Positions 1-6,816 of a stretch of DNA of 64,000 nucleotides are shown here, one piece after another. The notes under the pieces were generated by a model, which ran no database searches, had not been told where the DNA came from, and saw only the letters and a list, made by a program, of their open reading frames with translations. Source of the stretch: an uncultured Granulosicoccus sp. (GTDB lineage: Bacteria; Pseudomonadota; Gammaproteobacteria; Granulosicoccales; Granulosicoccaceae); contig CANLXI010000017.1 of assembly GCA_947495035.1 (NCBI GenBank), forward strand, positions 1-64,000. The letters are read 5' to 3'. Within the stretch, counting starts at the first letter, position 1. Each line of letters starts with the position of its first letter. Both the position numbers and the translations under genes were made by a program.

Positions 1-248
<248 letters not shown>

Positions 249-258
249 GCACCCACCG

Positions 259-735
259 TCAAGGGGACTCAAGGTCCTGCAAGGTGATCAGTTCGATCGA
301 ATGGATGCCGGCAAGTCTGGCATCCGTCAGCACCTGACGAAGCAGCACCACAGGGGTTGCAGCGTCCGCCTTGATGGCCAGCACCGGATCAGCCGAGGCG
401 ACAGCCGAATCCGCTGCCGACAGATTCAACTTGTCTTCATTGACAATCCCGCGAGGGGAGGTGGCCTGCATTGCGCGCAGTTCGTCAGTCAGTCGGCCTT
501 GCGGCACGGCAGTCTCATTCAGCATCATGGCGCCAGTTGCATCCAGGTAGAGCACAGGTCGCGCCGTCTGTTCAGCGCCGGACCTGCTCATTGGTGCATC
601 GACGGGCAAGGGATCCGGCTGACGGATGGTGCCGGCTACCATGAAGAAGATCAGCAGCAGGAACACGATATTGATCATCGGAATGAGATTGTCATCCGAA
701 GGAACTGGGCGGATTGTAGAGGCTCGCAGCTTCAC
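259..735 (-). CDS. exbD: Second ExbD/TolR-family protein, with Asn at the usual membrane Asp
   Basis: The protein has 158 residues with the ExbD/TolR plan: a short cytoplasmic start, one membrane segment at about residues 17-36, and a periplasmic domain. ExbD normally forms a small oligomer inside the ExbB pentamer and carries an essential protonatable Asp in its membrane helix. Here the motif is P19-M-I-N22, whereas the upstream paralogue has P17-L-I-D20; the codon at this place is AAT. The gene lies 9 bp after the first exbD and just before tonB, in the same direction. Family assignment is firm. Whether this copy conducts protons is doubtful; a structural role in a mixed ExbD oligomer is an inference. 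Confidence 0.88.
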   Translation of the reverse strand: MKLRASTIRPVPSDDNLIPMINIVFLLLIFFMVAGTIRQPDPLPVDAPMSRSGAEQTARPVLYLDATGAMMLNETAVPQGRLTDELRAMQATSPRGIVNEDKLNLSAADSAVASADPVLAIKADAATPVVLLRQVLTDARLAGIHSIELITLQDLESP

Positions 736-744
736 GTCCGTCGA

Positions 745-1146
745 TCAGTGCAGTGCGGACAGGCTGAGCAAGGTCGCACCTGCCAGATGAAGCGTGTCAC
801 TGGCTGCGATCAATTCTTGCAGCGCTACGTCGTCACCGGCATCAAGTCGAATCGGGGTGGATTCCGCGATGGCTGCCACGACCAGTGGATGTGTTGGCAA
901 GGTATCGATGGTCCCTGCACGTGTTTCGTTGATACTGATGCTGCCGTCTGCCGACAGGTGCAGACGCAGCCAGTGCTGCTCGGCCTGATCCTGAGCGCCA
1001 AGGTCCGCAACGACGGCCAGTTCGATGACCTGTTGCCGGGAAAATTGCGTGCTCAACATGAAGAACAGCAGCAGAATGAATACCACATCAATCAGTGGTG
1101 TGAGACTGATTCTGAGCGATCTGGCTGGAGACTCAACCAGCCGCAT
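745..1146 (-). CDS. exbD: ExbD/TolR-family proton-channel subunit
   Basis: The product has 133 residues, a usual ExbD length. One membrane helix covers about residues 13-33 and contains LTPLIDVVFILLLFFM, with the conserved Asp at position 20 that takes part in proton translocation in ExbD and TolR. A periplasmic domain follows. The start overlaps the end of exbB by 14 bp, which points to translational coupling. With ExbB it should form the inner-membrane motor that uses proton motive force to energise TonB. A TolR role is less likely because tolA, tolB and pal are absent and iron genes lie next door. Confidence 0.92.
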   Translation of the reverse strand: MRLVESPARSLRISLTPLIDVVFILLLFFMLSTQFSRQQVIELAVVADLGAQDQAEQHWLRLHLSADGSISINETRAGTIDTLPTHPLVVAAIAESTPIRLDAGDDVALQELIAASDTLHLAGATLLSLSALH

Positions 1147-1852
1147 CGAGGGTATCCGTGCCGGCCATGGGGGCGGGTTGTGTACGCTGTCGTACGGTGG
1201 CGGTAAACACCTGCGTTACCGTATCCTCCATCCGGTGAGCATGATGTTCGGCCCGGCGATCCAGCCATTGATGGGCGAGGGTGGCTGGTATGGCAACGGC
1301 AAGGCCCACTCCTGTGGTCAGCAATGCCTGCCAGATGCCACCGGACAGAATCGAAGGGTCTATCCGGGAGCCGGCCTGCTCCATCTGTCTGAACGCTTCG
1401 ATCATGCCGAGAACGGTGCCGAACAATCCCAGCAACGGGCTGATGGTGGCGATGACTTCCAGGGTACGCAAGTGGCTTCTGAGTCGCTGCATGTCGGCGC
1501 TGGCGAGGCGTTGCAGCTCTTCGCGCAGCTGGGCTTCCGAAACAGCACTGGCCAGGCTGCCTTGCATGGCTACCCGCAGCAAGCTGGCGACACCTCGCTC
1601 TGCATGGACAATCCCGGCGATGGCGTCCTTCTGTTTGCCGTTCTGCCAGTGCAGTAGCGCCTGGTGTATTGCATCGCGGTTGCGGCTACGTTCAGCGAAC
1701 AGCTGCACGGCCTTCACCAGGACGATGCTCAGGGCTGCCACCGACAGAAGCAGAAGCACAAGGGTTACTGGTCCGCCCAGAGAAATGATCTGTCCGAATG
1801 AACCGGGAACCTGTTGCAGCAGCACTGCCGACAAGTCTTGCTGCATCTGCAT
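1133..1852 (-). CDS. exbB: MotA/TolQ/ExbB proton-channel family protein
   Basis: The protein has 239 residues and three predicted membrane segments, at about 27-48, 133-155 and 175-196. The second and third contain ISPLLGLFGTVLGMI and LLTTGVGLAVAIPA, the two conserved blocks that line the channel in ExbB, TolQ and MotA. A long cytoplasmic loop lies between helices 1 and 2. It is the first gene of exbB-exbD-exbD-tonB and has a purine-rich ribosome site (AAAGAGAG) before ATG 1852. It is expected to form the pentameric stator of the TonB system. Neighbouring bacterioferritin, HemP and Fur genes support iron or heme uptake. Confidence 0.92.
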   Translation of the reverse strand: MQMQQDLSAVLLQQVPGSFGQIISLGGPVTLVLLLLSVAALSIVLVKAVQLFAERSRNRDAIHQALLHWQNGKQKDAIAGIVHAERGVASLLRVAMQGSLASAVSEAQLREELQRLASADMQRLRSHLRTLEVIATISPLLGLFGTVLGMIEAFRQMEQAGSRIDPSILSGGIWQALLTTGVGLAVAIPATLAHQWLDRRAEHHAHRMEDTVTQVFTATVRQRTQPAPMAGTDTLDAAG

Positions 1853-1865
1853 GCTCTCTTTGCCT

Positions 1866-1891
1866 GGCCCGCAGCCAGAGAGCTGCGGGCC
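1866..1891 (-). other. Intercistronic hairpin between bfr and exbB
   Basis: A perfect 10-bp inverted repeat (GGCCCGCAGC with GCTGCGGGCC) encloses a 6-base loop. It lies in the 57-bp gap between the bfr stop and the exbB start, both read on the minus strand. No T-run follows on the minus strand, so it is a poor intrinsic terminator. It could trim or stabilise mRNA, or attenuate read-through from bfr into exbB. Confidence 0.6.
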
Positions 1892-1909
1892 TGACTGTTC
1901 GAGGGGGGC

Positions 1910-2395
1910 TTATTCGGCCGAGTCGGCGCTGTCAGCCTGCAGATGCTGGTAGTTCTGCACACCGATTCGGTCGAGCAGCTCCAGCTGGGTTTCCAGAAAG
2001 TCGACGTGAGACTCTTCGTCTGCAATCAGCTCCTCGAACAGATTCTTGGAGACAAAATCCTTTTCCGCTTCGCAGATATCCCGTGATTCGATGTACGACT
2101 TCAGCGCCTCGTGCTCGCCGGCAAGGTCGCATTCCAGTACTTCCTTCACATCCTGGCCGATTCTCAGGCTGGACAGCGTTTGCAGATTGGGGTGTCCGCC
2201 GAGGAAGATGATGCGAGCGACCAGTTTGTCAGCGTGTTGCATTTCTTCAATGGATTCTTCACGTTCCTTCTTGGCCAGCTTGGTCAGACCCCAGTCTTCA
2301 AGCAGGCGAAAATGCAACCAGTACTGATTGACTGCACCCAATTCGAGAAACAGCGCCTCGTTGAGGCGTTCGATGACCTTGTCGCTACCTTTCAT
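1910..2395 (-). CDS. bfr: Bacterioferritin, heme-binding iron-storage protein
   Basis: The product has 161 residues, the usual length. Bacterioferritin makes a 24-subunit shell that oxidises Fe(II) and stores it as ferric mineral. All di-iron ferroxidase ligands are present: Glu18, Glu51, His54, Glu94, Glu127 and His130. Met52, the residue that binds heme between subunits in bacterioferritins, is also present, in EEMQHADK. This separates it from non-heme ferritins. It follows bfd on the same strand, about 200 bp away, and precedes exbB. The tail after about residue 150 (Asp/Ser/Ala-rich) is variable in the family. Confidence 0.96.
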   Translation of the reverse strand: MKGSDKVIERLNEALFLELGAVNQYWLHFRLLEDWGLTKLAKKEREESIEEMQHADKLVARIIFLGGHPNLQTLSSLRIGQDVKEVLECDLAGEHEALKSYIESRDICEAEKDFVSKNLFEELIADEESHVDFLETQLELLDRIGVQNYQHLQADSADSAE

Positions 2396-2448
2396 GATTG
2401 ATGCAAACCCTTGGGTGATTGACCGTAATTGCCAGCAGGATCGGAAAG

Positions 2449-2474
2449 TTCGATCACTGCAACGATTCGATCAC
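2449..2474. repeat. 9-bp direct repeat upstream of bfr
   Basis: TTCGATCAC occurs at 2449-2457 and again at 2466-2474, 17 bp apart start to start, in the gap between bfd and bfr and 54 bp before the bfr start. A paired regulator site is possible, but two 9-mers are weak evidence. Confidence 0.3.
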
Positions 2475-2599
2475 ACATGATACATGAGGCGCGGAATGGT
2501 ATCGCCTTGCCCCGTAGCTGAATAACGGTCTGCACACCCTCGCGATCCGGGATGGCATGCGGGCGAAAGCCACCGTGGCCCCGCCCGAGAACGGTGGGA

Positions 2600-2833
2600 T
2601 CAGGCTGCTACCGGATTGGAGCCCGTCAGCTCGCTTTTGGAAACAAACCGCATCTCGGCTTCTCGTATCGTGGCTTCTGCCAGAGGAAAGCAGTTGCAGC
2701 AGCGTGGACAGGCGCCCAGCTCACCGTAGACATTGTCCGGACAGAGGTCAGGGTTGCTGCAGTTGGACTTCATGCATTCGACAGCATCACCGATATCGCT
2801 GGCTGTGAGGCGGTTGCAATGGCAGACGATCAT
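2600..2833 (-). CDS. bfd: Bacterioferritin-associated [2Fe-2S] ferredoxin
   Basis: The protein is 77 residues, close to the usual 64-75. It begins MIVCHCN, with Cys4 and Cys6, and has a second Cys pair in ACPRC (Cys42 and Cys45). These match the four [2Fe-2S] ligands of Bfd. Bfd binds bacterioferritin at the heme sites and passes electrons that reduce stored Fe(III) and release iron. Five further cysteines (20, 25, 31, 46, 48) are extra to the family pattern. It lies upstream of bfr on the same strand, and a Fur-box-like sequence is centred about 80 bp before its start. Confidence 0.92.
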   Translation of the reverse strand: MIVCHCNRLTASDIGDAVECMKSNCSNPDLCPDNVYGELGACPRCCNCFPLAEATIREAEMRFVSKSELTGSNPVAA

Positions 2834-2903
2834 CTGGAGATCTCGCGTGTTTACTTCACCGATTGGCGGCTGGGTTGTAGCATAACTTGATAATAGTAGA
2901 AAG

Positions 2904-2922
2904 ACAAATGAGAATCATTGCT
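2904..2922. promoter_or_regulatory. Putative Fur box between bfd and hemP
   Basis: The sequence ACAAATGAGAATCATTGCT matches the 19-bp Fur consensus GATAATGATAATCATTATC at 12 positions, including the core TGA-AATCATT. It sits in the divergent gap between bfd (minus) and hemP (plus), both iron-related, so it could serve both directions. The fur gene itself is 1.5 kb away. Confidence 0.65.
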
Positions 2923-2975
2923 TTTTACCTGTATTCTTGTGACCATCTGAACACATCCTTCAACAACGTCACGTC

Positions 2976-3170
2976 ATGTCAGACCCCGTGTCCAATGCAA
3001 GTTCACCGACCGGAGAAATCGAGGTAGAAGAACGAACGGTTATCGTGAAATCCGGTCGCATCCATGCCCCTGAGCTGTTGGGTGATCTGCGTTTGTTGCT
3101 CATCGAGCACAATGGTGAAGATTATGTATTGCGTGTCACCAAAAACAACAAGCTGTTGCTGACAAAATAA
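2976..3170 (+). CDS. hemP: Hemin uptake protein HemP
   Basis: A 64-residue protein. The C-terminal half carries the HemP pattern: a SGRI-LL start, a short strand, then HNGEDYVLRVTKNNKLLLTK, close to the usual H-G-Y-LR-T-KLILTK ending. HemP is a small cytoplasmic protein found beside heme-uptake receptors and Fur-regulated genes; in some species it acts as a regulator or activator of heme uptake. The first 20 residues are low-complexity. It is transcribed away from bfd, with a Fur-box-like site in the shared gap. No heme receptor or hmu transporter is present in this window. A 9-bp tandem repeat begins at the base after its stop. Confidence 0.85.
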   Translation: MSDPVSNASSPTGEIEVEERTVIVKSGRIHAPELLGDLRLLLIEHNGEDYVLRVTKNNKLLLTK

Positions 3171-3206
3171 ACCCGGTTGACCCGGTTGACCCGGTTGACC
3201 CGGTTG
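3171..3206. repeat. 9-bp tandem array (ACCCGGTTG)4 directly after hemP
   Basis: Four perfect ACCCGGTTG units begin at the base following the hemP TAA stop, and a fifth unit begins (ACCC) before the pattern changes. The 9-bp unit is a multiple of three, but the array lies outside hemP. Confidence 0.95.
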
Positions 3207-3210
3207 ACCC

Positions 3211-3232
3211 AGCCAAGCCCGAGCCAAGCCCG
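3211..3232. repeat. Two 11-bp repeats with related GC-rich inverted segments to 3261
   Basis: AGCCAAGCCCG is present twice in tandem. It is followed by related pieces (GTCAAAGCCGGGCTCAAGCC) that can pair with them. This GC-rich block lies between the convergent ends of hemP and the heme monooxygenase gene and could act as a bidirectional transcript end, but no T-run is present. Confidence 0.6.
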
Positions 3233-3439
3233 AGTCAAAGCCGGGCTCAAGCCGGGCCTGAGACAATCCGAACCTTGTTCGGGCCAAGGCAGGAAACGGC
3301 GTAAAGTTCGAGCCTGCAGAGCCAGATCCCGCCTCAGATACCAGTCTGATGCACTAGAAGGGCAGCAGGCGACCGACGGTCCCGGACGATTGTGCCGGTA
3401 GTGCCGAGTCGCCTGCCGCTGGAAATCTGTACTCTCTGG

Positions 3440-3766
3440 TCAGGCGCTTGCAGCGGCAGTCAGCGTCTGCACGACCTCGAAGCCTTCGAATTTCGGATGT
3501 TCCAGATAGAGATCACCATGACTACCGGCACCCTTGTGGGCGTTGCGGAATGCTTCCGAACGGGTCCATGCCTCGAAGTCCGCCTTCGAACGCCACACGG
3601 TATGGGAGGAATAGAGTGTGTACTCCTCGGTCTCAGGGCCGCGCAACAGGTGGAATTCCTCGAAGCCGGGCAGGGTGGAGAGTTGCGAATCTCTGGACTT
3701 CCAGACCTGTTCGAATGAGGCTTCCTGGCCGAGTCTGACCTTGAATCGATTCATGGCGATGAACAT
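3440..3766 (-). CDS. IsdG/HmoB-like heme-degrading monooxygenase (ABM fold)
   Basis: The product has 108 residues from ATG 3766, chosen because AGGAG lies 6 bp upstream; an adjacent GTG is too close to it. It has the antibiotic-biosynthesis-monooxygenase fold typical of IsdG and IsdI. The three residues these enzymes need fall at matching positions: Asn6 (FIAMNRF), Trp67 (FEAWTRS) and His77 (FRNAHKG). Such enzymes open the heme ring without a partner protein and release iron. Location between hemP and fur, with a Fur-box-like sequence 35-60 bp upstream, supports a heme role. Other ABM enzymes act on quinones, so activity is inferred from residues and context. Confidence 0.8.
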   Translation of the reverse strand: MFIAMNRFKVRLGQEASFEQVWKSRDSQLSTLPGFEEFHLLRGPETEEYTLYSSHTVWRSKADFEAWTRSEAFRNAHKGAGSHGDLYLEHPKFEGFEVVQTLTAAASA

Positions 3767-3799
3767 CACGGGCTCCTGAGTGCGCTTTCATGCGCAGCA

Positions 3800-3826
3800 T
3801 TAAATGATAACGATTCTTATTATCAT
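3800..3826. promoter_or_regulatory. Putative Fur box upstream of the heme monooxygenase
   Basis: AT-rich sequence with TGATAACGATT and TTATTATCAT, two overlapping Fur-type half-site sets. The first register matches 12 of 19 consensus bases. It lies 34 bp upstream of the monooxygenase start and 86 bp downstream of the fur stop, the expected place for an iron-controlled promoter of the monooxygenase. Confidence 0.7.
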
Positions 3827-3911
3827 CTCAAGTCGGCGTGACAATCAAGGACGAATTCTTCGCCTTCTACCGTCAGGAAGAGTCAACCCGGGAGGCAAGC
3901 CAGTTTTTCTC

Positions 3912-4376
3912 TCAGTTCGAGTCGCTGGGGTTGTGCACTTTCAGACGGGGTTTTTCCGGTTGTGGGTCAACCACTTCGCCATACAGGACAATCTTGTAGT
4001 CACTCAGGGTGTAACCCAGTTCCGTGGCAATTTCCTCCAAGCGGTTCTCGATGATTTCATCCTTGAATTCGGCAACCTTGCCGGTTTTCAGACAAACGAT
4101 GTGATCATGGTTGTCGCCGGTATCAAGTTCGAAGATCGCCTGACCGCCATCAAAGTGGTGGCGGGTGACCAGTCCGGCCGCTTCGAACTGGGTCAGCACT
4201 CGGTACACCGTAGCCAGTCCCACCTCGTTACCGTTATTGAGCAATGTCTTGTAGACATCCTCGGCACTCATGTGATGTTGTTCGGCTTCTTCGAGAATTT
4301 CCAGAATGCTGATGCGTGGCAGGGTGACCTTCAGCCCGGCCTTGCGTAAATCGCTGTTTGCGGTATTTTTTTTCAT
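3912..4376 (-). CDS. fur: Ferric uptake regulator Fur
   Basis: The protein has 154 residues from ATG 4376, giving the start MKKNTANSDLRKAGLKVTLPR, the usual Fur N-terminus; an upstream in-frame GTG would add 17 atypical residues. The N-terminal winged helix contains SAEDVYKTLL and ATVYRVLTQFEAAGLV. The metal-binding part has HHFDGGQAIFEL and HDHIVCLKTGKV. With Fe(II) bound, Fur represses iron-uptake genes at Fur boxes. The usual second Cys of the C-x2-C pair is Thr here (CLKT), as in Pseudomonas-type Fur, so the structural zinc site is probably missing. It lies among the iron genes it is likely to control. Confidence 0.95.
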   Translation of the reverse strand: MKKNTANSDLRKAGLKVTLPRISILEILEEAEQHHMSAEDVYKTLLNNGNEVGLATVYRVLTQFEAAGLVTRHHFDGGQAIFELDTGDNHDHIVCLKTGKVAEFKDEIIENRLEEIATELGYTLSDYKIVLYGEVVDPQPEKPRLKVHNPSDSN

Positions 4377-4580
4377 GGTATCCACATCATTCTGGTGGGT
4401 ATTCCTGTTCAACTCCGAAGTGTACACAAGTCTATGGAGGGATAGAATAACGCGCGCCAGCCACTACCGTGGTGCGCGGACTCGAAGCATTGTCTACCGG
4501 TGTGATCTTCTTCTGATTGCGCAACGCGAAAGTCGGCGGTGGCAGTGTTACCATTTTGGCAATAACCTTCAGGACCTCTC

Positions 4581-5930
4581 GTGACTCAGACAGCTTCTTC
4601 AACTTCCACCGGCAGGACCTTTCTGCTGGAGCCTGCGACTGCGCTGAGCGGCACGGTGCGTGTACCCGGTGATAAATCGATGTCTCATCGTTCCATCATG
4701 TTCGGTGGCATTGCACACGGTGTTACCGAGGTGCAGGGATTTCTGGAGGGCGAAGACAGCCTGCATACCCTGGAGGCGTTTCAGGCCATGGGTGTGCGCA
4801 TCGAGCGCGGTGGTGCAGGTGAGGTGACACTGTATGGTCAGGGCGTTGAAGCGCTGTCTGCGCCGACTGCCCCCATCTACCTGGGGAATTCCGGTACGGG
4901 CATGCGTTTGCTGACCGGTCTGCTGGCGGGCATGAATATTCCGGCCACGCTTACCGGCGATGACTCCCTGACGGGGCGGCCCATGCGTCGCATCGTCGAC
5001 CCACTGAGTCGGATGGGGGCCAGTATTCTCACTGCTGACAATGGCACGCCACCGTTGATCATCCAGAAGGCAGGGTCGCTGAACGGCATCGAGTACACCT
5101 GCCCCATGGCCAGTGCCCAGGTAAAATCGGCCGTGCTGCTGGCGGGGCTGCATGCCAGTGGCACCACCACGGTTCATGAGCCTGCCATCACTCGTGATCA
5201 CACCGAACGCATGCTGCGCGGCTTTGGTGTCGAGGTTGAAGTCGACGGTCTGACTGCCTCCATTCGTGGCGGGCAGTCTTTGACAGCCACATCGCTGACA
5301 GTGCCGGGCGATATTTCCTCTTCAGCCTTCTTTCTCGTCGGTGCGAGCATGACGCCCGGTTCGAAGCTTGTGCTGACGGGCGTCGGCATGAACCCCAGCC
5401 GTACCGGTGTCATCGATATCCTGCGCCTGATGGGTGCCAATATCCGCATCAGCAATGAACGGCTGACTGGTGGCGAGCCCGTTGCCGATCTCGAGGTGGA
5501 AGGAACCCGCCTGAAAGGTATTCACGTGCCCGAAGAGCTGGTATCACTGGCCATCGATGAATTTCCGGCCTTGTTTGTCGCGGCCGCCGCGGCCGAAGGT
5601 GAAACGATAGTCACCGGAGCCGAAGAATTGCGGGTCAAGGAAACTGACCGCATCCAGGTCATGGCCGATGGGCTGCGAGCCCTGGGCGGTGACATCAGCG
5701 ATACGCCAGATGGGGCAATCATCCGTGGCAAGCGACTGACTGGCGGAACGGCAGACAGCTGTGGTGACCACCGCACCGCCATGTCGTTTTCCATGGCCTC
5801 TCTGATCTGCGACGGCCCCATCACGGTGCTCGATTGCGACAACGTGAATACCTCGTTTCCGGGCTTCGTGCAGATTGCGGGCGATGCCGGATTGCACATC
5901 ACGGAGTCCCGTGGTGCTGCGGGCGCATGA
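4581..5930 (+). CDS. aroA: 3-phosphoshikimate 1-carboxyvinyltransferase (EPSP synthase)
   Basis: The protein has 449 residues starting at GTG 4581. It transfers enolpyruvyl from PEP to shikimate 3-phosphate, step six of the chorismate pathway, in the cytoplasm. Visible motifs are GDKSMSHRS (Lys32, Ser33, Arg37), LGNSGTGMR (Gly105, the position equivalent to the glyphosate-sensitivity Gly96 of E. coli), DDSLTGRPM and ELRVKETDR. The pattern, with PMASAQVKSAVLLAGL and TRDHTERML, resembles the CP4/class II group rather than enterobacterial AroA. It is not fused to TyrA, unlike in Pseudomonas. It heads aroA-cmk, with 19 bp to cmk. Confidence 0.97.
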   Translation: MTQTASSTSTGRTFLLEPATALSGTVRVPGDKSMSHRSIMFGGIAHGVTEVQGFLEGEDSLHTLEAFQAMGVRIERGGAGEVTLYGQGVEALSAPTAPIYLGNSGTGMRLLTGLLAGMNIPATLTGDDSLTGRPMRRIVDPLSRMGASILTADNGTPPLIIQKAGSLNGIEYTCPMASAQVKSAVLLAGLHASGTTTVHEPAITRDHTERMLRGFGVEVEVDGLTASIRGGQSLTATSLTVPGDISSSAFFLVGASMTPGSKLVLTGVGMNPSRTGVIDILRLMGANIRISNERLTGGEPVADLEVEGTRLKGIHVPEELVSLAIDEFPALFVAAAAAEGETIVTGAEELRVKETDRIQVMADGLRALGGDISDTPDGAIIRGKRLTGGTADSCGDHRTAMSFSMASLICDGPITVLDCDNVNTSFPGFVQIAGDAGLHITESRGAAGA

Positions 5931-5949
5931 TTTCCGGGCGCACTGATTC

Positions 5950-6630
5950 ATGAGCGATATTCCTGTCATCACCATCGATGGGCCATCAGGGGCCGGCAAG
6001 GGCACGATAGCCCGGCAGCTGGCCACCGAATTGAGCTTTCATCTGCTCGATAGTGGTGCGGTCTATCGCGCTGCCGCTCTGCACGCGCTTGATCGCGGCG
6101 CCGATCTGGATGATGAGGCATCGGTTCTGGTGGCTCTGCAAAGCATGAAGGCGACCTTCAAACCTCACCCCGAAGGGGTGCAGGTGTGGCTTGATGACCG
6201 AAATGTAACGTCCGATTTGAGGCTGGAGACAACCGGTAACGCCGCGTCTCGCGTGGCCGTCATGGCCGGTGTCAGAGAGTCGGTTCTTGATGAACAGCGC
6301 AGTTTTCGCAAGGCTCCCGGCCTCATTGCCGATGGGCGAGACATGGGCACTGTGGTGTTTCCGGATGCCACCTTGAAGGTGTTTCTGTCGGCATCGCAGC
6401 AAGTGAGAGCGGAGCGACGCTCTAAGCAGTTGAAAGAAAAGGGAATCAACGTTACAATGGGGAGCTTGCTGCAAGAGATAGGTGCGCGCGACGAACGTGA
6501 CAGTTCCCGCGAGCATTCGCCGTTGGTTGCTGCCCACGACGCGCTCATCATCGATTCCAGTGATTTATCCATCAACGAGGTGGTAGCGCAGATCAGGTCC
6601 GCGCTGTCTGCTGCCGATACGGTCGGGTGA
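5950..6630 (+). CDS. cmk: Cytidylate kinase
   Basis: A 226-residue enzyme that phosphorylates CMP and dCMP to the diphosphates using ATP. The P-loop GPSGAGKG lies at residues 11-18. DSGAVYRAAALHAL and DGRDMGTVVFPDA are the substrate-binding motifs of the bacterial Cmk family. Length is standard (E. coli 227). It follows aroA by 19 bp and precedes rpsA, the conserved aroA-cmk-rpsA order of gammaproteobacteria. ATG 5950 begins MSDIPVITIDG, matching the family start. Confidence 0.97.
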   Translation: MSDIPVITIDGPSGAGKGTIARQLATELSFHLLDSGAVYRAAALHALDRGADLDDEASVLVALQSMKATFKPHPEGVQVWLDDRNVTSDLRLETTGNAASRVAVMAGVRESVLDEQRSFRKAPGLIADGRDMGTVVFPDATLKVFLSASQQVRAERRSKQLKEKGINVTMGSLLQEIGARDERDSSREHSPLVAAHDALIIDSSDLSINEVVAQIRSALSAADTVG

Positions 6631-6724
6631 ATTCAGCTGGTTTGTCCCTTGCATCAGTAGCGTGGGCTCGTTCAATACATCGTTTACGCATGCACGGCAT
6701 GCATTGATCAACCTGCAACAACGT

Positions 6725-6753
6725 ACCGCCAGACCATGAGGGTCCGGTTTTTT
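6725..6753 (+). terminator. Terminator-like hairpin in the cmk-rpsA gap
   Basis: ACCG-(CCA bulge)-GACC pairs with GGTC-CGGT around an ATGAG loop and is followed by five T. It lies 64 bp before the rpsA start. It could end the aroA-cmk transcript or act as an attenuator in the rpsA leader. The bulge makes it a moderate candidate. Confidence 0.5.
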
Positions 6754-6816
6754 ACAACCAACACATCGCCTTGTCACGAAGACACTGCGTCATTCACCTA
6801 ACAGGTTTACTACTTA

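Noticed and set aside
301..1206. Long plus-strand frame across exbD genes
   Set aside because: It is antisense to two clear ExbD genes and has no family motif.
2449..2474. CRISPR or attachment site
   Set aside because: Only two 9-bp copies; no integrase or mobile gene nearby.
3003..3287. Gly-Gln-Pro repeat protein on the minus strand
   Set aside because: It is the 9-bp array read in another frame and overlaps hemP.
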